A DNA stretch of 64,000 nt from Prochlorococcus sp. AG-442-B03 (GTDB lineage Bacteria > Cyanobacteriota > Cyanobacteriia > PCC-6307 > Cyanobiaceae). Within the stretch, counting starts at the first letter, position 1. The number at the start of each line of letters is the position of its first letter. The stretch is taken from NCBI GenBank assembly GCA_003212395.1, contig QCPU01000001.1, positions 249,761 through 313,760 of the forward strand, written 5' to 3'. Below are positions 54,873 to 63,816 of this stretch, in pieces. A program made the position numbers and the translations under genes. The notes below the pieces were generated by a model. It did not search any database and was not told the DNA's origin. It worked only from the letters and a program-made list of their open reading frames with translations.

Positions 54873-56327
54873 TTAACTCACTGCTAGATTCTTTGCTAAT
54901 TCTGCTTTCTTCTCTAAAATTGCAGCAGCAGCCAAATGACCACTCATCGTAGCTCCCTCCATAGAGTCTATGTAATCTTGTTTTGTATAACTACCAGCCA
55001 TGAAAAAATTAGATATAGATGTTTTTTGATTAGGTCTGTAAGGTTCCATACCGGGAGCTTCTCTATAGAGTGATTGTGGAATTTGTACTACATTACTCCA
55101 AAGCAATTTAAGGTTTTTTGACGATGGGAATAGACGGCGAACCTCTTTATCTATTTCTTTTGTAATTCTTTCTGTAGATCTACCCATCCATCTATCGCCA
55201 GGAGTTAAAACACATTGGAGAAGTGATCCCATATCTTTTTTTCTATAATCTGCTGGACTTGCTAGTGCTAAATCAGCAAAACAACTGAAAGAGGCATCAG
55301 CAGAATAAAGAAGGTTATCTAGTCCAATTGGTTCGTTTCCAGTATTATCTTTTTTTAATTCAGTAACCCAACCGTCATATCTTAATTGGATTGTGGCAAC
55401 AGCAACAGCTCTGAGTCTTTTTAAACCTTCAAATTCCTTAAATTGATACCATTCTTTTGGAATTATTTTTTTTATTCCAGGAACATCACAGGCAGCTAGA
55501 AATTTATCTGCAAACACTGCCTTAATTCCTTCAGGAGAAGATATTTTTAATTGATTAACTGAATAAAAGGAAGATTCCTTAGCATAAATGATTTCTTCTA
55601 CTTTATGGTTAAGATGTATTTTTGCTCCTTTGTTTGTGATGTAGTCGACAATAGGTTGAGTTAACCACTTATGTGGAGAACCTTTTAAAAGATTCAGTTT
55701 TGAGGCTTCTGTTTTTGAAGCAAACATCATGAAGATAGTTAGCATGCATCTTGCTGAAATATCTTTGCAATTAATAAAACCCAATGCATATGCGATAGGA
55801 TCCCACATTCTTTCTAAGCTTTTTTCACTTCCACCATGGTTTAAAAACCATTCTTTAAAACTAATTTTATCTAGATCTCTAATTATTTTCATTGCGCCTT
55901 CATAGTCTATTAATCCTCTAACTATTGGGCTTGTCCCTAAAGCTAAGGCATTTCTGAGCTTATCTACCCAAGTAAGTTGTTCGGTGGTAAAAAAAGCTTT
56001 TAGTCCATTAAATGGAGCACCTAAAGGAAATCTGAAGTCTAAAGATTTTAAATTACCACCATTATTGATAAATAGATGAGTATGATCTTTCGGTAGTAAA
56101 TTGTCTAAAGCTCCAACTTTTTTCATTAATTTAAAAAGATTTGCATAATTGTAAAAAAATACATGTAAACCCATTTCTATGTGGTTGCCATCTTTATCTT
56201 CCCAACTTCCGACTTTACCTCCCCAAAATGACCTGCTCTCGTAAATTTCTACTTGGTGACCTTCATCAACTAAATTGACTGCTGCTGTAAGACCAGCTAA
56301 TCCAGAACCAACTATTGCTATTTTCAC
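54873..56327 (-). CDS. crtQ: 9,9'-di-cis-zeta-carotene desaturase
   Basis: 484 residues. FAD enzyme converting zeta-carotene to lycopene in the plant-type pathway, at the thylakoid or plasma membrane. FAD site VGSGLAGLTAAVNLVDEGH with YESRSFWGGKVGSW, the middle RMWDPIAYALGFINC and the C-terminal MAGSYTKQDYIDSMEGATMS are diagnostic for ZDS over PDS. Confidence 0.95.
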   Translation of the reverse strand: MKIAIVGSGLAGLTAAVNLVDEGHQVEIYESRSFWGGKVGSWEDKDGNHIEMGLHVFFYNYANLFKLMKKVGALDNLLPKDHTHLFINNGGNLKSLDFRFPLGAPFNGLKAFFTTEQLTWVDKLRNALALGTSPIVRGLIDYEGAMKIIRDLDKISFKEWFLNHGGSEKSLERMWDPIAYALGFINCKDISARCMLTIFMMFASKTEASKLNLLKGSPHKWLTQPIVDYITNKGAKIHLNHKVEEIIYAKESSFYSVNQLKISSPEGIKAVFADKFLAACDVPGIKKIIPKEWYQFKEFEGLKRLRAVAVATIQLRYDGWVTELKKDNTGNEPIGLDNLLYSADASFSCFADLALASPADYRKKDMGSLLQCVLTPGDRWMGRSTERITKEIDKEVRRLFPSSKNLKLLWSNVVQIPQSLYREAPGMEPYRPNQKTSISNFFMAGSYTKQDYIDSMEGATMSGHLAAAAILEKKAELAKNLAVS

Positions 56328-56426
56328 TTTTTCTTAAAATTATAACAAATCAAGTTTGGATATTGTTTGTTCTATGCATCTAATCAATTAGGTTTTTATA
56401 TTATAGATAGTAAATACCTTTTGTTT

Positions 56427-56819
56427 ATGGAAAATATAGAAGTTAAACAGGAAATTAAAAATTCTGATGATGGCAAAGGTATCTTAATTACTAATGATGC
56501 TATTGAGCAAATTTCAAATTTATTAAAAGGTCAAAATGATAAAAAAGCACTGAGGGTTGGAGTAAGATCAGGCGGTTGTAGTGGGATGAGTTATACGATG
56601 GATTTTATTGGAGATAATGAAATAAATCCCGATGATAAAGTTTATGATTATTCGTTAAAAGCTGATCAAACCTTTAAAGTTGTTTGTGATCCCAAAAGTC
56701 TCTTATACATATACGGTATGCAATTAGATTTTAGTAAGGAATTAATTGGAGGTGGCTTTAATTTTGTAAACCCCAATGCTTCTCAAACTTGTGGATGTGG
56801 AAGTTCCTTCGCAGTTTAA
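56427..56819 (+). CDS. sufA: Fe-S assembly A-type carrier (SufA/IscA-like)
   Basis: 130 residues from ATG; a longer upstream frame lacks family similarity. Carries nascent clusters from the scaffold to targets. The three cluster Cys are Cys51 (GGCSGMSY), Cys122 and Cys124 (QTCGCGSSF). It lies away from sufBCDS, as is usual in picocyanobacteria, and is followed 6 bases later by a TPR protein. Confidence 0.93.
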   Translation: MENIEVKQEIKNSDDGKGILITNDAIEQISNLLKGQNDKKALRVGVRSGGCSGMSYTMDFIGDNEINPDDKVYDYSLKADQTFKVVCDPKSLLYIYGMQLDFSKELIGGGFNFVNPNASQTCGCGSSFAV

Positions 56820-56825
56820 ATAATA

Positions 56826-57254
56826 ATGAATAACGAAATTAATCCCATTGAAGATGATTTTAATGCAGCTCTATCGAGATATAAAGCTGGTGAAGATTTA
56901 ATTCCTATCCTTCAAGATTTCCAAAAAATTATACAGCAAATACCAAATCATTTTGCAGCCTGGACTTGCCTATCGTGGCTTCAACTACTTTTGAAAAATA
57001 ATGAAGAAGCTTTGGCAGCTGCCAGACAAGCAGTTCGATTAAATCAGCAAGATCCACAAGCAAGAATGAATTTGTCTTTAGCTCTTTTGGCTACCAATAA
57101 TAAGGGTGTTAGGGATCATATTGAGTTAATAAAAAAAATGTCTATTATGGTTCCAGATGTGAAAAGTGAGTTGAAAGAATCTGTTGAAGACGGATTAAGT
57201 AGATATCCAGATTGGCCTGAGTTAACCAAAGTTAAAAAATGGTTGGAATTTTAA
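56826..57254 (+). CDS. TPR-repeat protein
   Basis: 142 residues. Tetratricopeptide-like helical repeats: NHFAAWTCLSWLQLLLKNNEEA and ALAAARQAVRLNQQDPQARM-type segments around residues 38-85. A protein-interaction scaffold of unknown partner. Immediately downstream of sufA. Confidence 0.85.
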   Translation: MNNEINPIEDDFNAALSRYKAGEDLIPILQDFQKIIQQIPNHFAAWTCLSWLQLLLKNNEEALAAARQAVRLNQQDPQARMNLSLALLATNNKGVRDHIELIKKMSIMVPDVKSELKESVEDGLSRYPDWPELTKVKKWLEF

Positions 57255-57281
57255 ATTTTTTAGAATTATAATAAAAAGTGA

Positions 57282-57515
57282 ATGGGCATGGAATGGAAAA
57301 GATCTGTCTGGGAATTAATAGCTAAGGAATTCGTAAAAAGTGGTTTTGCTTTTAATGCTGTGCAAATTGTTGTTAAAGGTCCATAATTTACAAGATCTTT
57401 TGAAGAAGCGTAAAGAAGTTTGCTTGGAAAATATGCTTTTGCCAAGAATTATAAAGATAACAATGATGAAATAAATCAGACAATAGAATTGATCACAAAA
57501 GTAATAATCGAATAA
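57282..57515 (+). pseudogene. Decayed small gene with two in-frame stops
   Basis: One continuous frame of 78 codons from ATG that is interrupted by TAA after codon 34 and again nine codons later, yet reads as a coherent protein: MGMEWKRSVWELIAKEFVKS… then FTRSFEEA… then SLLGKYAFAKNYKDNND and a final helix TIELITKVIIE. Both stops could come from CAA (Gln) by one C-to-T change. Recently decayed gene is the best reading; parent family not recognised. Confidence 0.55.
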
Positions 57516-57623
57516 AGCTAAATAAGAAGTTTTTGATCTCATGTAATGGGAATGCCAAAAAAATACTGGGTAAAAACAAAGCTTGTCTTAAGATAGTTGA
57601 TGATATGAATATTCTTATAAAAT

Positions 57624-57893
57624 ATGAATAAGGAAAATAATCAAAATTACTTAAAACAAATAATTGATAATTTTTTATTAATAAACTTATTTACAGTAAT
57701 TTTTTTTGCAATATTTTTTATTTTTGCAATCATAATGCAATTAAATGGGATATTTATTTTTATTAATTTTATTCAAATAGTTTGGAATCCTCTTATAGTC
57801 CCACTAATAACTATTCTTATTATTGGTGCTTTAGTAAACGGTATTAATTCTTGGTGGAGGCGTAAATTGCTTTCACAAGAAGAGGATATTTAA
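57624..57893 (+). CDS. Small two-helix membrane protein, 89 aa
   Basis: 89 residues. Two hydrophobic spans (INLFTVIFFAIFFIFAIIMQ and PLIVPLITILIIGALVNGI) with a short polar start and a charged tail (SWWRRKLLSQEEDI). Function unknown. Its last 50 bases overlap the convergent epimerase gene, more overlap than is usual in this window. Confidence 0.65.
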   Translation: MNKENNQNYLKQIIDNFLLINLFTVIFFAIFFIFAIIMQLNGIFIFINFIQIVWNPLIVPLITILIIGALVNGINSWWRRKLLSQEEDI

Positions 57894-58770
57894 AATTATA
57901 ATTTTTGAGCTTACTGCTAATTACTTTTTGTCCTTCTAATACAACTTTTGCTCCATCTCCTAACAATATTTTTAATACTGCTCCAGGTACTGGAATTAAA
58001 TTAGGTCTATTTAGACATTTGCCTAAAGTCTCAGAAAAGTCTCTCATTAATACTGGATTTGGTGCAACAGCGTTAAATACTCCTGAATATTTTTTATCAA
58101 CTAATGCTTGAGAAATTAATGCACATAAATCACTTCTATGAATCCAACTCATCCATTGTTTACCATCTCCAATTGGTCCACCTAATCCAACTTTAAATAT
58201 AGGAAGCATTTTTCCTAATGCTCCTCCATCTGCCTCTAGAACAAGTCCAATTCTAAAAATAACTAACCTTGAGAAAAATGGTTTTTCAGCAGCTACAGCT
58301 TCCCATTTTTTGCAAAGATTAGCTAAAAAGTCTTTTCCTCCCATACTATTTTCAGTGAATTCACCTAGCAAACTTGTACCGTAATAACCTATTGCTGATC
58401 CATTTATAATGACTTTTGGATTAATTTTGAAATTTTTTAGGGTCTTCATCATGAATTTTGTAGTATTAATACGACTATTTTCAATTTCCTGTTTTTGTTC
58501 AGAAGTCCATTTTTTTTCTGCTATTGGTTCGCCAATTAAGTTAATAATTCCATCGGTCTCTCTTAAGATATTTAGGAGATTTTCGTTATTCCAGTTTTTT
58601 TCTTTTGATAAATCTATTTGTAAAAATTTAAATTTATTGAAATCTAGATTAAGTTTTAATTTACTTATAGTTTTTCTACTTACAATGCATATTTCGTGAT
58701 TTTCATTGAGTAGAGTTGGTACTAATTCTTTACCAACAAATCCAGTGCAGCCAAGTAGTAAAAGACGCAT
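57844..58770 (-). CDS. TIGR01777-type NAD(P)-dependent epimerase
   Basis: 308 residues. Extended SDR: Rossmann site LLLGCTGFVGKELVPTL, then GIINLIGEPIAEKKWT, INGSAIGYYG with the active-site Tyr, WMSWIHRSDLCALI and FNAVAPNPVLMRDFS, the block typical of the SulA/YfcH group. The substrate is unknown; the plant homolog is linked to plastid division (GC1), which is only a hint. Confidence 0.92.
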   Translation of the reverse strand: MRLLLLGCTGFVGKELVPTLLNENHEICIVSRKTISKLKLNLDFNKFKFLQIDLSKEKNWNNENLLNILRETDGIINLIGEPIAEKKWTSEQKQEIENSRINTTKFMMKTLKNFKINPKVIINGSAIGYYGTSLLGEFTENSMGGKDFLANLCKKWEAVAAEKPFFSRLVIFRIGLVLEADGGALGKMLPIFKVGLGGPIGDGKQWMSWIHRSDLCALISQALVDKKYSGVFNAVAPNPVLMRDFSETLGKCLNRPNLIPVPGAVLKILLGDGAKVVLEGQKVISSKLKNYNFKYPLLVKAIYASTKN

Positions 58771-58906
58771 ATTTATTAGATATTTATTAACTAAGGCTAT
58801 TAAATTTTTTAGACGTTTGTAATTATTATGCCGTTATCAATTTTTTTAAATATTTATCAAATGAGTTTTTGTATAATGAATTTTAAATAACTTTGTTAAC
58901 TTTATT

Positions 58907-59143
58907 ATGACAGATTCTATTCCAAAGAAACCTCTCAAGAAAGGAAGCTTAGTTTTTGTCGATAGAAAAAGTTTTATAAAAAGTATCGAGGCGCTAGCTA
59001 GTGATAATGATCTACCTAATTATGTCTTTGAAGGTCCTGGAGAAATTCTTTCAGTAAAAGAAGAATATGCTCAGGTTAGATGGCGTAGGCCTGTTCCAGA
59101 TGTTTGGTTGAAATTGGATCAACTTCAAGAATTTATTCAATAA
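58907..59143 (+). CDS. ndhO: NDH-1 subunit O
   Basis: 78 residues, correct length. Small cyanobacteria/chloroplast-specific subunit of the photosynthetic NDH-1 complex on the membrane arm's cytosolic face. LKKGSLVFVDRKSF at the N-terminus and YVFEGPGEILSVKEEYAQVR with WRRPVPDVWLKLDQLQEF are diagnostic. Converges on the DnaJ-type gene with a 6-base gap. Confidence 0.95.
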   Translation: MTDSIPKKPLKKGSLVFVDRKSFIKSIEALASDNDLPNYVFEGPGEILSVKEEYAQVRWRRPVPDVWLKLDQLQEFIQ

Positions 59144-59149
59144 ATTTCT

Positions 59150-59830
59150 TTATCTAAGAGTTTTTATTTTTTTCTCTTCAGACATCTTTGATTGAATTCT
59201 TTTTGCTTCTTTAATCATTTCTTTACCATCAAATAAGTAATCATCTACGTATCCCTGTGTATATCTATCAAATTCTAATAGTGCATCTTTAACTTGTGAA
59301 AAACAATGATAAAGATCGAGGCCTAAAACTGTAATAGAATTTGGAACTATTTTTTTGTTATAAATTTCTTCAATTTTTTCTATTTTCTTTTGTGAAAGAC
59401 TTATATAGCTGCAAAAATTTTCCATTAGTTCTTCATCATATGGATCCGCAGAAAGTGCTTTGATTTCTTTGTTCAAAGGTTTAATTATTTGGCTAATTGA
59501 TCTATTGATCGGAGTGAAAATTTCTTTAATCCATCTTTCAACTTCTCTGTCTTTAATTGATGAATTATATTTTTTTGAATTAAATTCCTCTTCCCAATTT
59601 TCACTTAATGAATCAAATGATGAACTGGAAGAGAATAACTTTCTATCATATTGTTCTTTTTTAAAAGGGTCATTTAGAATCTCCCAGGCATTTTGTATTG
59701 CAAGAAATCGTTCTTTTTCTCCGCCTGCATCAGGATGATGTTGCTTGACTAAAGAACGATATGAAGATTTAATTTCACTTTTGGTTGCATTTTGTTTGAG
59801 GCCTAATTCTTCATATAAATTTTTTTCCAT
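59150..59830 (-). CDS. DnaJ-domain protein
   Basis: 226 residues. An N-terminal J domain (LYEELGLKQNATKSEIKSSY, HPD at 32-34, then NAWEILNDPFKKEQYDR) that would stimulate a DnaK. No Gly/Phe region or zinc fingers; the C-terminal ~150 residues are charged and helical, unlike DnaJ proper. It is 16 bases downstream of cysK on the same strand. Confidence 0.92.
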   Translation of the reverse strand: MEKNLYEELGLKQNATKSEIKSSYRSLVKQHHPDAGGEKERFLAIQNAWEILNDPFKKEQYDRKLFSSSSSFDSLSENWEEEFNSKKYNSSIKDREVERWIKEIFTPINRSISQIIKPLNKEIKALSADPYDEELMENFCSYISLSQKKIEKIEEIYNKKIVPNSITVLGLDLYHCFSQVKDALLEFDRYTQGYVDDYLFDGKEMIKEAKRIQSKMSEEKKIKTLR

Positions 59831-59846
59831 TTTTATAAATTAGGAA

Positions 59847-60815
59847 TTAAAGATAACCATCTTTTCTGGCTTGAATTGATGTATTGGATTCAAACATTGC
59901 GGTTGATAAATATCTTTCACCAAAACTTGGAAGAATTACTATCAATCTTTTATTGACGAGTTCTTTCCTTTCTCCGATTTTTATTGTTGCTGCTAAAGCT
60001 GCTCCGCTGCTGATGCCTGATAAAAGCCCTTCCAAGCGAGCTAATAAACGTCCATAATGAAATGCTTCTTCGTCATCTATTTTTATAATTTCATCAATTA
60101 ATTTAGTATTCAGGACTTTCGGTACGAACCCTGCTCCTATTCCTTGAATCGAATGAGATCCTGCCTTTTCTCCGGAAATGACAGCACTTTTTTTAGGCTC
60201 TACAGCATAAATTTTGCAATTTGGATTAACTTTTTTCAAAAAACTTGCGCAACCAGTAATTGTTCCTCCTGTGCCTACTCCTGTAACTAGTCCATCTAAA
60301 TTATTATTGGATTGGGCCCATATTTCTTGAGCCGTTGTTCTTTCATGAATATCTGGATTAGCAAAGTTTTCAAACTGATTAAATTGATAGCTATTTGCAA
60401 TACTTGAAGATAATTCAGTAGCTAAATCTAAGGCTCCTTTCATTCCTTCTTGCCCTGGTGTTAGCTGTAATTCAGCTCCATATGCTCTCAACATTGCCCT
60501 TCTTTCAATACTCATCGTATCCGGCATAGTTAATATTAATCTATAGCCTTTTGCTGCAGCAACCATTGCTAATGCGATTCCAGTATTTCCACTTGTTGCT
60601 TCAATTAACGTTGTTTTATCTGGTGTTATCAATCCTTCTTCTTCAGCTTTACATAACATTGAATAAGCGATGCGATCCTTAACGGATGCTGATGGATTGA
60701 AACTTTCTAGTTTGGCTACTATTTCTGGATAACAATTACAATACTTTCTTATTCGATTTAATTTAACTAATGGGGTATTTCCAACTAGAGAAGTTATATC
60801 ATTTGCTATTTCCAT
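59847..60815 (-). CDS. cysK: Cysteine synthase A (O-acetylserine sulfhydrylase)
   Basis: 322 residues. PLP enzyme making cysteine from O-acetylserine and sulfide, the end of the sulfate assimilation route that includes the CysH above. The PLP Lys is in SASVKDRIAY, with TSGNTGIALA, VGTGGTITG and GISSGAALAA. Divergent from the small gene that follows. Confidence 0.96.
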   Translation of the reverse strand: MEIANDITSLVGNTPLVKLNRIRKYCNCYPEIVAKLESFNPSASVKDRIAYSMLCKAEEEGLITPDKTTLIEATSGNTGIALAMVAAAKGYRLILTMPDTMSIERRAMLRAYGAELQLTPGQEGMKGALDLATELSSSIANSYQFNQFENFANPDIHERTTAQEIWAQSNNNLDGLVTGVGTGGTITGCASFLKKVNPNCKIYAVEPKKSAVISGEKAGSHSIQGIGAGFVPKVLNTKLIDEIIKIDDEEAFHYGRLLARLEGLLSGISSGAALAATIKIGERKELVNKRLIVILPSFGERYLSTAMFESNTSIQARKDGYL

Positions 60816-60970
60816 GAAATGATTATTTAAATCGCAAAATTTGATCTCCTGATTCTATAGTAATTGTATTTAAAGATCTTTTGCATATTTTTTTCAAAAG
60901 AATTTAATTTATAATGACCTTTTGCGGGAAAAATATTTATTATTATAAAAGGTAGTTTTTTATAAGGATT

Positions 60971-61243
60971 ATGTACTCGCTGGAACTAAGTCTGAGATAT
61001 TCGCCCTTTCCACTTTCAATTCAGAAAAAAGAATTTGAGGATGTTAAACGAATTTATGATGAAATAAAAAGTTCTATGAATGAATCTTTAGAATCCTCAG
61101 ACTTGATTGAATTAAGGTGTGACAAAGTGCAAGATAAATTAATTTCTGTCAGAGCTAAAGAAATAATTTCTGTTCAGATATATGAAAAATCATCAGTAGC
61201 AGGAGGAGCTAAAAGACCAGGATTTTCTCTCAATATAGATTGA
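60971..61243 (+). CDS. Conserved hypothetical protein, 90 aa
   Basis: 90 residues, soluble. N-terminal YSLELSLRYSPFPLSIQKKE, a helical middle and a basic tail VAGGAKRPGFSLNID. Not recognised beyond resembling small proteins conserved in marine picocyanobacteria. Its stop overlaps the potential TTG start of the next gene (ABC ATPase). Confidence 0.7.
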   Translation: MYSLELSLRYSPFPLSIQKKEFEDVKRIYDEIKSSMNESLESSDLIELRCDKVQDKLISVRAKEIISVQIYEKSSVAGGAKRPGFSLNID

Positions 61244-61251
61244 TAGAATTT

Positions 61252-61926
61252 ATGCGAGATTCTCTTGAAAATGAAATACCTTATATTCATTTCAAAGATG
61301 TCTCTTTTTCATATCCTGGGAAAAAAGAAAATTTAATTTATAAATGTAATTTTTCTATAAAAAAAACTGGATTTTGGATGGTCGTCGGGAAAAATGGGAG
61401 TGGAAAAAGTACCCTTCTTAAATTAATTAATGGAATAATTAAACCCAAGCATGGAGTCATTAACTCTAAGGCAGATATAGGGATGGTATTTCAAAATCCT
61501 GATCATCAAATATTGATGCCAAATTGCAGGAGCGAACTTCTGATTAATATTAATCAAAATATAAGTGATTATGAAGTTAATAAAAAAATCGAATATGTGC
61601 TTTCTCAGGTAGGATTGAATGGTTTTGAAAAAAGGCCAGTACACACTTTAAGTGGTGGGCAAAAACAACGTTTAACTATTGCATGCGCTCTTATTAGTAA
61701 TAGGAATTTTATTCTATTAGATGAGCCTACAGCGTTACTTGATCAAACCAGCCAATTAAAAGTCTTAAAAACTATTAAAAATCTTACATGCGACCATAAA
61801 AAACCTTTATCCGCTTTGTGGATTACCCATCGTTATGAAGAATTAACTTATGCTGATTCAGTAGCAGAGCTGAAAAATGGTTTTTTATCTAACTGGCAAG
61901 AACCATCAAAATTTCAATATAATTAA
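61252..61926 (+). CDS. ABC transporter ATPase, ECF/cobalt type
   Basis: 224 residues from this ATG; a TTG four codons earlier overlaps the previous stop and would suit coupling. Walker A GKNGSGKSTLL, Q-loop GMVFQNPDHQI, signature LSGGQKQRLTI and Walker B FILLDEPTALLD are intact. The Q-loop form (FQNPD) is typical of energy-coupling-factor/CbiO ATPases. No permease or substrate-binding gene is adjacent, so its partner and substrate are unknown. Confidence 0.88.
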   Translation: MRDSLENEIPYIHFKDVSFSYPGKKENLIYKCNFSIKKTGFWMVVGKNGSGKSTLLKLINGIIKPKHGVINSKADIGMVFQNPDHQILMPNCRSELLININQNISDYEVNKKIEYVLSQVGLNGFEKRPVHTLSGGQKQRLTIACALISNRNFILLDEPTALLDQTSQLKVLKTIKNLTCDHKKPLSALWITHRYEELTYADSVAELKNGFLSNWQEPSKFQYN

Positions 61927-61975
61927 ATCTTTTACTTGTCATAAGGCACTTTAAAGAGTTAAATTCGTTTTATAT

Positions 61976-62047
<72 letters not shown>

Positions 62048-62072
62048 TTTAATAACACTTCCAATCACTTCC

Positions 62073-62099
62073 AGAGACTTTCAAAAGTCTCTTTTTTTT
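62073..62099 (+). terminator. Rho-independent terminator after tRNA-Asn
   Basis: Perfect 8-bp stem AGAGACTT / AAGTCTCT with TCAA loop, followed by seven T residues. It terminates the tRNA-Asn transcript. Confidence 0.88.
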
Positions 62100-62169
62100 G
62101 TGGGTATATCAGGGTTCTTAAAATTTCCTTACTTCCAGAACCTTCCACCAGTATGCACCATTTTGAAAA

Positions 62170-62224
62170 AAATGTTCGGGAAATGTTCGGGAAATGTTCG
62201 GGATTTGATAAAAAAATGTTCGGG
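62170..62224 (+). repeat. 11-bp iterons, block 1 (four copies on an 11-bp lattice)
   Basis: Exact aaatgttcggg copies begin at 62170, 62181, 62192 and 62214. The missing lattice position is filled by another 11-mer, atttgataaaa. The repeats stand out as GC-richer than the surroundings. One turn of DNA per unit would put bound proteins on one face. Confidence 0.92.
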
Positions 62225-62268
62225 ATGAGAGTCTTTAATTAATTCAAAAGAGAATCTTGATTTATGAT

Positions 62269-62307
62269 TTCTTATTTATTGAACTCCTATATAGTATTTA
62301 ATAAGAA
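62269..62307. repeat. Inverted repeat upstream of first island gene
   Basis: 8-bp arms TTCTTATT and AATAAGAA with a 23-base loop, ending 24 bases before the start codon. It may act as operator or leader hairpin. The second copy of the cassette has an analogous but different inverted repeat. Confidence 0.35.
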
Positions 62308-62331
62308 ATTAATTCTAAGGAAATTAAAATA

Positions 62332-63657
62332 ATGAGAAATTTTTTAAAATTAATTTCATTTACTTCTGCCCTACTTTTAGCGGGTATTTCTAATCAAATA
62401 TATTCTTCTGAACGAAAAAAAATAGATTTTAATTCTAATATTTTAATTAGCAGTGCAATAGAAGAAAAAGAAATTAAAACAGTAACTGCTAACGGATTTG
62501 GGACTTCTCTTGAATCTGCTGCTCAAAATGCAGCAGAAAATGCCTTAACTAATGTAGTCGGTTCATTTTTAGATGTAGAAACATTATTAAAAGAAAAAAC
62601 AACGATTTTTGATGGAATACTTCGAGAAACAACAATAATTAAAGAAAATATAAATGATTATTCACAGGGAAAAATTAAATATTTTGAGATCTTAGACATC
62701 CAACAAAATGGATCAATTTTTAATGTCACTGCAAGAGTAGATGTAAGAATTGACGACTTTAAAGCGTATATAAGAAAATTAGCAAAAGTTGAAACTGAAT
62801 TAGAAAGCAATCTGTTTACTCGTATAAAAACGGAAAGAGATAATCGTGACAATAAAATTGAATTATTTAAGAAAGCAATCTTTCCAATAAGGAATGGAGA
62901 AGTTTTTTCGATTAAGCAAGTTAGTAAAGAGCAAATTCTTGACGAAATCTCTGTATTTGAGTGTAAAATACAAGACACTTCTAACGATGTAGGATGTGCC
63001 CCGAATGGATTTAGATCACAGGGTTCGTTTAATTTAGCAAACTTTTCAAGGAGGGATACAATTGTAATTCCTTACTCAATGCAATTAAAAGAAAATTTTA
63101 TTATTAATCTTAGAAATACTCTAGAAAATATTAGTGAAAATAAGGAAACTCAAATTATAAAATATGATAACACCTTCAGAATTAGCAATACAAATTTTTT
63201 CTCAAGGATTAATAATTTAACTGATTATGCTCTAATACTTCATAATAGCGAATTAAAAACAAGAGATATTTATTTATTGAATGGGTTTAAGAGTTTAATA
63301 AATGAAAATTTCTTTAATGAATTTTTTCAAAAACAAAAATTTCCAAAAATCAAATTATCCTTTTTCGACGCAGGGAAGCAAATAAGATGTATTGAATTAA
63401 TGCCTATAAATGGGTCTGAGCGGGAACTAAGAAAAACTTTAAATTGTCTTAACAGTAAAATAAAAATAGGTTATATAAAACCCCCTGGTAAATGGAGTGA
63501 TTGGGTTGATGATGGAGTCTTGATTGATCAGTTGTCATCTGATGGTGTTCAATCATTTGGAGTTTTTGACAAAATTGATTTTTTAATGTTTATTGAACCA
63601 TCTGATGAGTTTATTGAAATAATTAAAAATATTTCTTTAGAGATCGTAAAGAACTAA
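62332..63657 (+). CDS. Secreted protein with FlgT-N/LPP20-like domain (island gene, copy 1)
   Basis: 441 residues. Signal peptide with basic start, hydrophobic core LISFTSALLLAGI and likely cleavage after QIYSS; no lipobox Cys. Residues ~50-135 (VTANGFGTSLESAAQNAAEN, then LDVETLLKE… and FNVTARVDVRIDDF) resemble the FlgT N-terminal/LPP20 fold. The remainder is of unknown fold with several Cys. Probably periplasmic or cell-surface. First gene after the tRNA-Asn, with iterons upstream; a paralog begins just downstream. Confidence 0.8.
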   Translation: MRNFLKLISFTSALLLAGISNQIYSSERKKIDFNSNILISSAIEEKEIKTVTANGFGTSLESAAQNAAENALTNVVGSFLDVETLLKEKTTIFDGILRETTIIKENINDYSQGKIKYFEILDIQQNGSIFNVTARVDVRIDDFKAYIRKLAKVETELESNLFTRIKTERDNRDNKIELFKKAIFPIRNGEVFSIKQVSKEQILDEISVFECKIQDTSNDVGCAPNGFRSQGSFNLANFSRRDTIVIPYSMQLKENFIINLRNTLENISENKETQIIKYDNTFRISNTNFFSRINNLTDYALILHNSELKTRDIYLLNGFKSLINENFFNEFFQKQKFPKIKLSFFDAGKQIRCIELMPINGSERELRKTLNCLNSKIKIGYIKPPGKWSDWVDDGVLIDQLSSDGVQSFGVFDKIDFLMFIEPSDEFIEIIKNISLEIVKN

Positions 63658-63724
63658 TTTATAATTAGTTTTTATTTAAATTTATTCTTTTAAATTATGT
63701 TAGATTTTTGAAATTTAAAAAATT

Positions 63725-63768
63725 AAATGTTCGAGATATGTTCGGGATTTGATAAAAAAATGTTCGGG
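63725..63768 (+). repeat. 11-bp iterons, block 2
   Basis: Copies begin at 63725 (aaatgttcgag), 63736 (atatgttcggg) and 63758 (aaatgttcggg), with the same atttgataaaa filler at 63747. The last 31 bases of this block are identical to the end of block 1. It follows the first island gene and precedes its paralog, so block plus gene form a repeating unit of about 1.55 kb. Confidence 0.92.
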
Positions 63769-63788
63769 TTAAGAGAGGATAATTAATT

Positions 63789-63816
63789 GAGAAATAAACT
63801 CTAGTATTTATTTCTC
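63789..63816. repeat. Inverted repeat upstream of second island gene
   Basis: Perfect 10-bp arms gagaaataaa and tttatttctc with an 8-base loop. It sits between iteron block 2 and the start codon of the second paralog, like the inverted repeat of the first cassette. Confidence 0.5.

Noticed and set aside
61240..61926. A complete ECF or cobalt transporter operon
   Set aside because: Only the ATPase gene is present; neighbours are an unrelated small gene and a tRNA.
62056..62073. Two cacttcca copies 10 bases apart after the tRNA-Asn
   Set aside because: Too short and partly overlapping the terminator stem to call a separate repeat system, though they might belong to an integrase core region.
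62153..62242. 29-residue frame running through iteron block 1
   Set aside because: The 11-bp repeats shift frame at each copy, so selection is on DNA spacing and not on a peptide. No ribosome-binding site is seen.
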